From Hygrophila difformis (taxonomy: Eukaryota; Streptophyta; Magnoliopsida; Lamiales; Acanthaceae), in NCBI GenBank assembly GCA_030278955.1, contig JAOANR010000003.1, positions 56,847,628 to 56,911,627 of the forward strand: a stretch of 64,000 nucleotides of DNA, written 5' to 3'. The translations under genes and the position numbers were made by a program. Below, in pieces: positions 11,110 to 22,444 of this stretch (within the stretch, counting starts at the first letter, position 1; every line of letters begins with the position of its first letter). The notes under the pieces were generated by a model. The model saw only the letters and a list, made by a program, of their open reading frames with translations, was not told where the DNA came from and did no database searches.

Positions 11110-13716
11110 TGAAACTTTTGACAATTTCCCACACGAGTATTTTCGAAATAATAGAACCCCGGTCTTGATTTTGTTTAATGAAAATCATTTTATGATTGCG
11201 GAGTTGGGATTAGGGATATATTTATAGGTTGTCACGTTTTTATTACTCGTGTTAAGAAACTGTGGCCCGAAAGCGCACGGTGTCAAAAATTGCAGTAATT
11301 TATAGTAAGTACCGGATCGTTCACTGGAGGATGTGCGATGGAAGCAGGGCCCACGTCGTTTTACTAGATTTTCCATTCATATTGCTCCAATTGGTTTGAA
11401 AAGTGATTAACAACTACTGGCATGAGTTTAAACTAAATTACGAAAGCACTTAAATCTATTCTACAAAGCACATAAATTCTATTCTAGAACGCAGATAAAT
11501 TTATTCTAAAAATGCGATAAATACTATCTATGAAAGCAGTAAAAATTTACACTACGCTAGCTATGAAGCTAATTCACAGTGTGGACAGAAGGGACAGGAA
11601 GAATAGAATAAGAATTGGACAAGATTTAGATAAGGCAGTATTAAACTTCCATTTTTATACACAGATCTTGGTTCGGGATAATCCTTTCAGATAGCTAATT
11701 CTCATGCTCTCAGCACTGCGTACCCTTTAACAGACAGGTACTTACAGCGTGAGTTTACACGTTCTTAAGATCATTGAATTCTAAGATACCACAGATTTGT
11801 AACTGCCCCGGCCAGGGTATGTTATTTCATCTGCGGTGGATGAGCAACACCAGATAAATCATTTATTGAAGTGCCAAGTACTACTATCATTCTCCCATTT
11901 CACACCTAAAGACTCTAATCAAGCCTGAACTATCATTTAACTATCAATCCTAGTAGCAGTTACACAACTCTCAATATAACCGAGTGACCTCTAACGAAAG
12001 CATAACGAAAGCATTTAAAAGAAAGCGGTAAAGAGAGCATTTAAAATTCTATCACTCGGATGTTTTGAAGGTCTGACCCTGGTAGTAAAAGACAGCTCTC
12101 CATCAGAATGAAGGAGTATGGATCAAGAATTCCCAGATCTTGGTCAACCACTCGCAGTGATCACTTCCTTCCGGGTGGTTATGAGATACAAACTAATGAA
12201 ACGAACCAATAAATTAGTTCGTTCCGGATGCACTCACTCAGGATTCAAAAATAGGCTTTGGCAGAAGAGGATAGCAGTTGAAAGAAAACTCAACCCTATC
12301 TTAGAAAATAACCAAGGCCTGGATGATGTTCCTCTAAGATTATTTACTACACTGTATTTGAGTCCAAGTGGACCCCATCTCGGTGTAATATTTAATCTTA
12401 GATTCCCAACAAACAACAATTTTGGAAAATAATGAATTTGAAAACCATTCCCTAAACAGGTACTAGATTCTCAATTAAAACGCAGAACCTTTCAGTCTAG
12501 ATGAGACCTAATCGCTGACTCTGCTTCTAATCTCCCAAAATCCGCCCTTGACAGAATATGAATTAGTCATAACTGAAGAATTTATCCCTTACTTAGATCC
12601 GGATTTTATAAAGGAATTTTTATCGGAATTTTTATATGCAATATCTGTTTATAATCTAGACTTCTATTGTCCAAGGGAAGGATCCCAAAATATTATAGAC
12701 CACAATAGTATATAATATTATCATGCATACGGATATATTGAAATGTAAAGTTAACTGACCCAAAATATAGGGGCGGGTCTAGACAGAAAGTGAAACACAG
12801 ATATGAAGTGGTGAGGAGACCAAAGTAATGGCAGAATAATCGGGTGGACTGTAAACATCTACTGTCCACTTTCCCAATTACTCGGATGAAGTGAATTTAG
12901 ACAGGTGAAACCCTAAAATGGCAGTGTCGCTACCAGTTGGGCTTCCACTGTCTGTGAATTCAGATAAAAACCTACATGCTTCTTTTCTGCAGTGCTTATC
13001 AGCTAATATTGACAGACATTAGCAGAGTTATACTACAGATTGGAATTTGGGTTTGGAAATTAAGTTAAGGAAAATAAAACTGTATCTGGATAGGAGTCAG
13101 CTGAGCAGCTATTATAGTCCCGGATGGACGAACCGCCAAGGCTTCCATTGACTGCCATCCAGACCATGCAAAATAACACTTAGTAACTAGAATACGAGCT
13201 AGTTATCCGTGAGGGAATACCCGCCAACATTAGTCTGATGTATTCTTTACTAATTGTTACACACAATACGCAAAAGACAAAAGAAAATAAAGTAAGATAA
13301 AATAAAGAGAAGAACTTGTATGTGAGACATTGGTTTCTCATGCAAGGTTATGGAATCAATCCATAATTGATGTCTTAAATAATCCCTCCTACCATAATTA
13401 ATTACAGTCCGGATTATCTGTTTAAGGCATCATGGTTTTGTTTATAGAAAAATATTTTAATGACAATTGAACAAAGATCCTTTAATCATAACATTTAGTG
13501 ATTTAACCATTGCTAATTACAATCATTAATCATTACTGACTAGAGGGTTCAATTAATTAAATGATGGAAAATGGAGAATTGAAATTTTGGCAGCATAACG
13601 CCTTATATTGCAATTATAGGGTATTACATCTCAATCCATGGGATTCAGATGTGAGTTTTTGCAATATAATGGAGGATAGAATATCAGAATTTTTAGGGTT
13701 AAATAGAGGAGAGAGT

Positions 13717-14231
13717 TCTGTCGAGATACCATAAATTGTGTCATGAGCCTAGACCCGCGACATGAGTACCTCGACAGGTTTTCAGAAATTTGGGCAGAGT
13801 TTCGTCTTGTGTCTCTAAGCAAAAGTTGTGTCGCGGACCGTGGGTCCGTGACAGGAGTTTAGCGACACAAGATTTCTCTGGAAATTTCTAAGCATTTTGG
13901 TTCCCAGTCGCTAATCTGGAACTGTGTCGCGGGGCATGGCTCCGCGACAGGATGTTTAGCGACTGGGTTTTCAAAATAAATATGCAAGGTATAATTTCCT
14001 GTCTCGGAATAAAAGTTGTGTCCGCGACAGGAGCCATGAAGAGAATAATAACAAGAGTTTGGTTCCTGGTCGCTAAGCAAGGTTGAGTCGCGGACCGTGG
14101 GTCCGCGACAGGGTGTTTAGCGACCAAGGGCTTTCGAATTATGAAGACAAGTGTCCTTAGACATCCAAGTCGCGGAACAGCCTCCTGTCGATAAACGTGG
14201 CTTAGCGACAGGAGTCGGTTAGCGACATGGG
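13717..14231. repeat. Nested GC-rich hairpin array (3' LTR, transcribed part)
   Basis: A series of imperfect palindromes is built from TCGCGGA/TCCGCGA inner arms and TCGCTAA/TTAGCGA outer arms, for example GTGTCGCGGACC...GGTCCGTGACAG with flanking arms. It is the 3' LTR partner of 28,745-29,272. Confidence 0.8.
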
Positions 14232-14929
14232 TGGTTCAAGACCCAAGTCAGTAAAAGCAAAGTTGAACAGTGGCATGCAAACAGTGTGATCTCACCTTAT
14301 TTCGGATTAAAAAGTTATTCTAAACGAAAATAACCAAACAGAATTTAAAATCTACAAGAACATGCTGGAACAGAATTAAATCTACTTAAAACAGTATTTA
14401 AAATAAAGCAAAACCTAATCTAGGGTTCAACCACGCGAAAGCACACAACATATCCGAAAATAAGAGACAATAAGCAATAGGGGTCAAATGACCCAAATAA
14501 AAGGAAAGCAGTAAAAATCCATGGGTTTATGGCACCCATTTCATGATTTTGGGACTTATTTCCAGATTAACTTCCCATTTTATTAACTGGGTTCGTTTAT
14601 ACCCATCATTTGGGTATTACAAACCCTAAAAACAAAGAGTTGGATAGAAAAACATGGTGAAAACTGGCTACCTAGCTAAGCACTAGAAAACAAACACTAA
14701 ATTAATGCTAAACTAGGACATAAAATAAATAATACAAAAAAGAATAAACTAAACTAAACTACTACCTAGAGAGAATATCTCCAAATTCTGTCTTCAAGAG
14801 AATGAACTTCTAATTTTTCTCACCCTGAGCTCATGGGGGTCACCTCATATTTATAGAAGTGGAACCCTAGGCCCATGGGCTTGATCTGAGGCCCACTGTG
14901 TCTCAAGACATCACACACATCACAACTTT

Positions 14930-15240
14930 GTCGCGGAATCACCTTGTGTCGCGGGACAGGGTTGCATGTGGCAAGGCTTCTCGACTGGGTCTTGTGTCTC
15001 TATTGGTGCGTCTGTGTCGCTATCCATGCTTGTGTCGCGGAACCATGGTCCTCGACTGGAATTCCTCGACTGGGGACATGGCTTGGTCCTCAAGGTGTTT
15101 GTGGCGCGGAACCTTCCTGTGTCGCTAAGCCATGGTCCTCGACTCGGGCTTAGCGACACAGCCTATCTGGACTGGTCTCTTCTTCATGCTGCTTGTTGTG
15201 TCGCTAAGCCATGGACCGCGACCGGGGTTCCTCGACTGGA
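14930..15240. repeat. Hairpin repeat array (3' LTR, U3 part)
   Basis: This is a second cluster of TCGCGGA, TCGCTAAGCC and CTCGACTGG motifs within the presumed U3, upstream of the LTR TATA box on the minus strand. It is the partner of 29,980-30,308. Confidence 0.75.
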
Positions 15241-15594
15241 TGTTCCCAGACTGAGCTGAATGGGTCAGATGGGCCGAAATTGTTCTTTTTGTGTGCTTTT
15301 TCTATCTTTTCCCATCTTTTTGTATTTTGTGGGCTTGTTTTATTCTTTTGCCCATCTTTTGTATTCCTTTTTCTTTTCTTTTCTTTTTCTCATGTTTTTG
15401 GATTTTTCTAACATAAATATGTAACAAAATTACATATTTATGCATTTTTCACACCAGCTCAATATTTTTACTATTATGCATAAATCAGTCCAATTCAACT
15501 GCTTTCTTATTTAATATAAGACCGGAATGCGATCAAATACCCGTTTTAGACACGAAAACGGATTGAAAATAATGGTCAGTTCTGGCCATTATCA

Positions 15595-17277
15595 ACATCC
15601 TCACATTTAATACTGATCGTCCCCGAGCAGTCAGAGTCAATGTTCTAAAGAACACGGACTCTGCATATTCAATTCATTTTCGTGGCTTCATAAATCACAT
15701 TCTTTTTAGATTGGGATAAGACAATAAAAAACTACAAGTGTTAAATTTCCTTGATTGCAGTGTTTAATAAAATGATACTTGCTCACTACATCGGGCCTAC
15801 AAATCAAACATTATTATTAATCCTTCATGAATATCATGTTTGAAAGATGCAAAGATTAAAAATGAGAATTAAGAGATGACATGAGCATGTTTCATGAAAT
15901 AGAGCCTCACATATTAAGAGAATCGGAAAGTCCACTCACTCTCAATTGGGATTTAATCAGTGAACACTCATAATCAATTTTAATTAAATTATCTCATAAG
16001 CTTGCAATCAGACCAACTCGCCACCGGCTCATTTCCTCAAATCAAGATCCCGAGGTCTTATTTAAGGGTTATAATGGGGCATACGGTTGTAACATCAGGT
16101 AAGAAAGGGAATTATTGGGCTAGAAGTGGCAAGAATTTATTCTATCATTAACTTGGCATATTTTTATTTAAAATTTATGATCATCGATATTTCTTCTTTT
16201 TTTTTGCTTTTCTTTTGCATGACATTAGACTAAGTCTAATTTGCTTTGTCATTTGGAATTTATTGTTGTTGAATTAGATTCAACATCTTCTTCTTCTTCT
16301 TCTCTTTTTTTTTTCTTTTTTTTTTGAATCGGTTTATTGAATACCGATTTGATATGAATTTGATGATCATAGATTCAATGCCTTGATAAAATTCATTCTT
16401 GCACACTTGGGTTGAATATATTGGTCTTTTTGTAAGGCTAGGAATAATATAGAGGGCTTCGAAGAAAAATTAGGCTTTAAAGGCTCAACTTGGTTAATCC
16501 TAAAGGGAAAATATTTTTGGGTTTGGAATTCAAAAGAAGGCCAAAAATTTTGGGTTTTTCTAGGTGCCTCGATCATATGCTCGATTTCGGGAATATGGCA
16601 TGGTCTTGAATCGGTCCCAACTGCAAGTTCTAGTTTCCTTTAATCAAAATGATTCACACATCAAAGAAATAAATGAGTAAAGTGACTCATGGCTCAAATC
16701 TCACAAGGTTGGGTTGATTCATGTCATACAATATTCTAAAATTTAATCAGAGCTTAATTCTAACAATTTATTCAATCAAAATTTCTAACATGCAGATTTA
16801 TTACCCAATAAGCTGATCGCATCATTAAATTTTTATAGCTCAAAACATCAGGAATCCATGTCATGCATGTTCTCAATTATGTTATCCCAATTTAAAAGTT
16901 TGAAAATTTAATCACAAGCCTAAATTCAACATGTGAATTTAGAGCAAGTTTATGCACATTTTTGCTGGTTATTTAATTTAAAGCAGTAAAAGAGGCACTG
17001 TTAACATACAAGGTATGTCAACAGCATATTTTTGGCCTGACAGTCACTTATTCATCTTGGACTGTCAGACATCTTTTCAAGAATGGGAATAAAAATTGTT
17101 GCGGGTCTCAAACTTGAGTGCCATTCGTGGAAAGCAATAAATTATATTAATTTCAAGGGATTCCTATGCAGTTAGTGTGAACCTGCATACAAAAGAGGAA
17201 ATCCCTTATATGATGCCGATACTAGGGCTTAAAAAGAACTAGAGCATATTAAGATTCATTCCTCCTTCCTCCTTCTC
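15595..17277 (-). other. Athila 3' untranslated internal region
   Basis: AT-rich DNA with T/CTT runs (16,190-16,330) between the F-box gene and the 3' LTR. Directly at the LTR, the minus strand reads AAATGTGAGGATGT then TGATAATGG, which I take as the polypurine tract and LTR start. I see no convincing gene in this interval. Confidence 0.6.
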
Positions 17278-19115
17278 TCAGAACATGTATCTGAGCCAGT
17301 GGACGTAGCTGGTCAGATCACAGCGCTGGCACCAGCCGTTGTGGTCTCTCAGGGGTTCATGCATCCTTCTGCAGAAGACTCGGGGTGGTTGCCCTGCAAA
17401 CAAGTAGGGCGCATGATTGTCTGCCATCCATGAGAGAGTGTTGGTAGACGTGTAATTCAGGACCGATCGATCAGTCACCATCCTCTCTATCATTGCAATC
17501 CCCTGATTGACCTGGCCTTCATTTAGCTTGCTCATAAGCATCAGTCCACGGGTGAAGATAGACGCTTTGTGATTGTCCTCGATGCCTGGCCGCAACAGTT
17601 CGCAGGCTTGCTCTTCATCCCCTTCTGTGAATGCTAGAAGTGTTGGAACAATTTGGAGGTTGAAGTTTCCAGCCTCCATGCATGTGTGCAGAAATCTCTC
17701 TTTCTGTCGCCGTATCCTCCCCTGCCACTGCCTCACCCTAGCCGTATCCAACTCGCATCGCTTGTAAACGACGGGGAGGTTTCCTGCGTTTCTAAGCTTC
17801 TGGCATGTTTCTTGTGCAGTGAACACTTCCCTGATCTCATCCTCTCCTATTCTGGAGAGGATCTCACCTAGGAGCTCTTCTGGCAGGTCCAGCAGATGGG
17901 TTCCTCCGGGCACTGGGTCTGGGATTGGAAGATTTCCCCTGAAAAGATAAGAAATGATGAATCCAATTTTTATAATTTCCCCAGAAATTATTCAAGTTTA
18001 GGAACCAACATCCTCACATTTAGAGTTTTGCTCTAAATGTGAGATTATTAAGTTTCTTACTTGAACTGATTAAAAAGCATAGGTAAATAAATTTTTATGA
18101 AAAGATAGGGATCATTGGGCCCCTATATATTTTTAATGGGCTGTCGGGCCCAAAAATTTGATTTTCCAATATTTTTAAACAAGTCCGAGACACTTGTTGA
18201 GAATGGGATGAGATGGATGGAAGAGGTGGAATGCTCGAATTTTGGAGTGTGCGGTGGAGGCGTGGCGCAATGGATTTGCTATTCTCAAATTGCTTAGACT
18301 GTCTTCGGACAGTTGAAACATCCGAAAATTTGCAAACACTATTTTTAATTTTGAAGAGCTGACTTGTTTTATTAAGAAAAGTGGGATGTGAGTGGTCCCA
18401 TTTGGATTTTTGAAAAGGATAGCAGTTGGGTGACAAAAATATTGCTATTTACTCACACTATAGTTCCATTGGGAACAAAAAGAACACAAGTCAATTAAAA
18501 CCTATCAACTATTTTTGTCTTTTTCCAAAAGGTCACCTTTATTAAAAAGTGGAAGTCCTCTATTGGATGTTTGTACTATGTTTCCATAAACAAACAAACA
18601 TTTATTCCCACAAGATTGTAACATGTGGAAACAAATATGCCCAAAAAGATCTTCCACTTGAATGCCTCAACCAACACTGCAGAAGCATTTCAAGATTAAA
18701 AACAAAAACTCAGTTGGAGATGAACATCAAGCACTTAACCCTAAAACTCAAAGTAGAAAAACCAACAACATCATGGTGTTCAAACAACACCCCAACATTC
18801 ATCAGTTTCTTCTTTCAAGTTTTAAACTTCCAAAATCTTGCTCTTGACAGTTTTCTTTTAAAAAGATGAGTTCTAAACAGATTTCAAAAAGATCTCAAAA
18901 CGATGCTCAACCGAGAGCACTTAAAACCTTAAAAGCAGAAAAACCAAGTGCACACAAACTACATTATACTCTTCTCAAAACCAAATAAGGGCAAAAGAAC
19001 ACGGAAGCTAGGAAGAGCCCTGAACAGGATGAGAAGTGGGTTTCTACCCTGCCCTCCATGGTTCAGGTCTAGGTAGAGGTCCCAGATTTGGAAGGATCCT
19101 ATAGAATCGGTCCAT
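17278..19115 (-). CDS. F-box protein (At1g67623/At2g35280-like), predicted two-exon gene in the Athila element
   Basis: Exon 2 (17,938-17,278) encodes an F-box (LLDLPEELLGEILSRIGEDE...), which in known proteins binds SKP1 in SCF ubiquitin ligases. It is followed by FLHTCMEAGN and a repeat-like helical region as in the At1g67623/At2g35280 family, then a Cys/His-rich C-terminus (FCRRMHEPLRDHNGWCQRC). The exon-2 frame has no ATG before the F-box and meets a stop upstream. It is preceded by a good 3' splice site, TTCTTATCTTTTCAG at 17,953-17,939. I predict exon 1 at 19,115-19,048. Its ATG (context AAACTATGG) is the first after the TATA box at 19,261-19,269, with donor GG/GTAGAA at 19,048/19,047. 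Phases match exactly: 68 + 661 nt gives 242 aa. GC content is clearly higher than the surroundings. Domain identification is solid; the splice model is inference. Confidence 0.65.
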
Positions 19116-19260
19116 AGTTTCCCCTTGGGAACGGATGGTTGATTGCGAAGAACACGGTGGTGTTCGTTCGGTAAAGCAGGGAATGAGAAGGGGGAGATGA
19201 AAAGATTAAGGTTGAATGGAACTGACGTGAGTGTAGGGAGAGGGGGTGAGGAGGGGGGGG

Positions 19261-19269
19261 CTATAAATA
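19261..19269 (-). promoter_or_regulatory. TATA-like box of the F-box unit
   Basis: On the minus strand TATTTATAG is followed by a C/CT-rich leader (19,260-19,150), as at many plant transcription starts. It lies between a hairpin array (19,281-19,592) and the predicted exon 1. On the plus strand the same bases read CTATAAATA, the more canonical orientation, so direction is uncertain. Confidence 0.45.
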
Positions 19270-19280
19270 CTGGAAAAACT

Positions 19281-19592
19281 GGTCGCGGAAACCAGACCGT
19301 GTCGCGGAACAGGGTTCCTCGACCAGGGCATAGCGACATTACCCAGGTCGCGGAATCGGAGTCCGGTCGCGGAGCCATGCCTCGCGACAGAGGTATCGCG
19401 ACCGAAGTCTACAAAGGTAAAAGTCAACGGAAGATGGTGTCGCGGAGTGGAAGGCTGGTCGCGGACCCATGGACCGCGACAGATGTTCCGCGACCGTTCG
19501 AAGGGGTGACAAATGCGAGTGTGTCGTGGGACCAGGCCTGGTCGCGGAGCATTGCTTCGCGACACAGTGGTTGGTTCCGCGACACGAATTTT
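19281..19592. repeat. Nested hairpin array (internal copy)
   Basis: Dense GGTCGCGGA / TCCGCGACC and TCGCGACAG motifs form nested palindromes. One is the pair around CGGTCGCGGAGCC...CTCGCGACAG...TCGCGACCG near 19,360-19,403. The vocabulary matches the LTR arrays, but it lies outside the LTRs, upstream (minus strand) of the F-box unit's TATA-like box. Confidence 0.8.
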
Positions 19593-19933
19593 GAATTTTC
19601 AAATTTTTCGTGAACTGGACCCGAATGTGATGTTGGGCTTGAGTTCATTTATTTGATTTGGGCCTGAATAAATTCAGTCCAAATAAATTCAAAAACATAC
19701 TGGGCTGAAATTAAAGAAGGATCCACTTGCACAAATTAGGTTAGGTTAATTCCATTTGTTTGCAAAAATTATTCCGGATTTAAATTGCTTCAATTTCCGG
19801 AAATATTTTCTTAAATTCATAGAATTAATCCAACCAAGAACCTGGTTTTCCGTGTTACTTTATTGTTCCTCTTTTTGATGGTTCCGAACTTTCTGCAAGA
19901 CAGATAAATATAACGCATTAGATTTTCTCCAAA

Positions 19934-19981
19934 TATCAACATCCTCACATTTAGAGTCTTAGTACTCTAAATGTTTAATTG
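19934..19981 (-). repeat. Relic polypurine-tract/LTR-start-like motif
   Basis: The plus-strand TATCAACATCCTCACATTTA is the same string found across the real 3' LTR junction (15,591-15,609). A related copy at 18,006-18,045 reads CCAACATCCTCACATTTAGAG and forms a 13-bp-arm hairpin. I read these as leftovers of earlier tract/LTR boundaries. Confidence 0.5.
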
Positions 19982-20079
19982 ATTTTTGGGTACTCTCCTG
20001 TTATGAGAATAATGAGAATAATATACTATATATTATATATATATATATAAACTGAAATTTTTGTTTTCAGTGTTGTTTC

Positions 20080-21208
20080 TTATTGGGTGTAAGCCGGGTC
20101 TGCCACTGCTTGGCTTTCTTTCTCCGGATCGAACTGTCTGAGGTACTTCTTTAACCGATGTCCATTCACCACTATGTTGCCCTCGTCAGTTCGGATCCTG
20201 GCGGCTCCATTCTGAAACACTTCTAACACTTCATGTGATCCTTCCCATCTGGATTTAAGCTTTCCAGGGAACAACTTCAACCTAGAATTGAACAATAATA
20301 CATTTTGACCAACATAAAAATGCTTAGGCTTAATCCGGCGATCGTGTAACTTCTGGGTCCGCTCCTTATAAATTCGAGAGCTTTCATAAGCTGATGCTCG
20401 TATTTCCTCAATTTCATTGAGGTCCAACTTGCGTTTGCTCTGAGCAACTTTCGGATCAAAGTTAAGCGTTCTGACGGCCCAGTAAGCTTTATGCTCTAAC
20501 TCTACGGGCAAATGACAGGCTTTTCCGAAGACAAGTCTGTAAGGGGACATCCCAATGGGAGTCTTATAAGCTGTGCGGTATGCCCAAAGAGCGTCATTGA
20601 GCTTACGTGCCCAATCCTTACGGGTTATCCCGACAGTGGCTTTGAGTATGTGCTTGATTTCGCGATTGGATACTTCGACTTGACCACTAGTCTGGGGATG
20701 ATAAGGCGTGCCTATCCTATGGAGGATTCCATTTTTACTCATTAAAGTTTCAAAAGCTTTATTAATAAAGTGTGTTCCTCCATCAGATATCACCACCCTA
20801 GGTACACCAAATCGACTGAAAATGTTGTTCTTGAGGAACTTGATGACTTGGCTACCATCATTGGTCGGTAATGCGACAGCCTCAACCCATTTGGACACGT
20901 AATCGACAGCTACCAAGATATAGTAGTTTCCACCGGATGGTGGGAACGGTCCCATGAAGTCAATGCCCCATACATCGAAAATCTCAAGTGTGAGAATTCC
21001 CTTTTGAGGCATCTCATCCCTCTTGGAGAGGTTTCCTAATCTTTGGCATTTGTCGCAACCTTTCACAAATGTCCTGCTCCTCATAGATGTGAGGCCAATA
21101 AAATCCACATTCGAGGACCTTGTGGGCCGTTCGAGCGAGACCGTGGTGACCTCCATATTCTGATTCATGGCATTTTCTGACAATTTGATAGGCTTCATGC
21201 TGGGTCAC
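20080..21208 (-). pseudogene. Athila integrase, split by a frameshift
   Basis: The frame 21,208-21,014 carries the His pair region ([12 protein letters not shown]...GFYWP). A second frame, 21,198-20,080 (372 aa), holds the CxxC ([12 protein letters not shown]) and the catalytic core: [17 protein letters not shown] and [13 protein letters not shown]. All three acidic residues are present, and a C-terminal domain ends at [13 protein letters not shown] frameshift near 21,050-21,080 separates the zinc-binding halves. The core looks intact but cannot be joined to the N-terminus without the lost frame. Confidence 0.88.
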
Positions 21209-21211
21209 ACA

Positions 21212-22444
21212 TCACCTGATTATTGAATCGGCGCAGTGTTTGAAGAGATAAGGTTCTTCCCAGAAGTAGTTTAATACATCTCGGTTGAACTTATTCTTCT
21301 GATGATAGTTCCAAAACTGTGGGGTTATTCCGCACGCTAAGAAGTTAGCGATGTCGGAAAACCATGGACAAGCTTGATCGTGCAAGTGTAGTGCGAACAA
21401 CTGTTCGTCCAGGAACTCTTCATTAACGGCTTTTTCCTTTTTATCATTATCTAATCGAGATAAGTGGTCAGCAGCACCATTATCTCGACCTCGCCTATCT
21501 TTTATTATGATGTCGAATTCTTGCAACAGAAGTACCCACCTGATTAATCGAGGTTTGGCATTTTGTTTGCTAAACAAGTATCTCAATGCAGAATGATCGG
21601 TGTATACTATAGTCTTCGTACCTATAAGATACTGTCTGAATTTATCAAACGCGAAGATTACAGCATACATTTCTTTCTCCGTTGTGGTGTAGTTAACTTG
21701 GGCCTCATTCAGGGCATGACTTGCGTAATGAATTACGCAATGTCTCCCATCCTTATGTTGCCCGAGTACTGCACCTACGGCGAGACCACTAGCATCGCAC
21801 ATTACCTCGAAAGGTATTGACCAATCGGGTGGTTGCACTATTGGTGCAGAAACCAACATCTTCTTGAGCGTGTCAAAGGCTTGGACACACGCTTCATTTA
21901 TTAAGAAAGGATTTTCTTTACAAAGCAGATTAGTGCGCGGCTTGGCAATTTTAGAGAAATCCTTAATGAATCTCCGGTAAAAACCGGCATGCCCTAAGAA
22001 GCTCCTAACTGATTTGATCGAGTTAGGAAGAGGGAGATTGGAAATGATAGAAACTTTGGCTGAATCAACTTCAATGCCTGCACGAGAAATGCGATGACCT
22101 AACACTATGCCCTCAGTGACCATAAAATGGCACTTTTCCCAATTTAAAACCAGGTTAGTGTCCTCACATCTCTTTAAAATCTTAGCAAGATTAGTCAAAC
22201 ATTCGTCAAACGTATCTCCATATACAGAGAAGTCATCCATGAAGACCTCAATGCATTTTTCGATAAATTCAGAGAATATAGACATCATGCATCTTTGAAA
22301 AGTAGCTGGTGCATTGCAAAGACCAAAAGGCATGCGCCTGTAGGCAAAAGTGCCATAAGGGCAAGTAAAATTCTCTCCCTGCCAACCTCTCAAGCATTTG
22401 ATCAATAAATGGCAAAGGAAAATGGTCCTTGCGGGTGGCCTCAT
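21212..22444 (-). pseudogene. Athila reverse transcriptase (C-terminal) and RNase H
   Basis: This 410-aa frame shows [19 protein letters not shown], the active-site box [10 protein letters not shown], the thumb region [20 protein letters not shown] and RNase H blocks ([45 protein letters not shown]). It follows a deletion: compared with the plus-strand copy at 57,646-57,760, about 86 bp near 22,370 are missing. That segment encodes the first catalytic Asp block of RT (FLDGYSGY). The deletion also shifts the frame. RT is therefore inactive, while RNase H looks sound. Confidence 0.9.

Larger units (their letters stand above)
11110..15594 (-). repeat. Athila 3' LTR
   Basis: This 4,485-bp LTR is collinear with 26,131-30,663. 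The copies differ by scattered substitutions plus indels at hairpin repeats. A 14-bp loss lies near 14,024 relative to 29,043 and an 18-bp loss near 15,198 relative to 30,246. On the minus strand a TATA box (CTATAAATATGAGG) lies at about 14,846-14,857. Short open frames in the LTR are not conserved coding sequence as far as I can tell. Confidence 0.92.

Noticed and set aside
12118..12432. 104-aa plus-strand frame in the Athila LTR (repeated at 27,138)
   Set aside because: Antisense to the element, LTR-internal, no recognised domain; conservation reflects LTR identity.
13717..14231. Possible CRISPR-like array
   Set aside because: Repeats are palindromic and irregular with no uniform spacers, and the context is a plant LTR.
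14898..15259. Overlapping frames on both strands in the hairpin arrays
   Set aside because: GC-rich palindromic repeats remove stops in all frames; products are repetitive (SRDR/PRLG-like) and have no domain.
18095..18436. 113-aa minus-strand frame between exon 1 and exon 2 of the F-box unit
   Set aside because: Low-complexity Ser/Pro/Lys product without a domain; it lies in the predicted intron.
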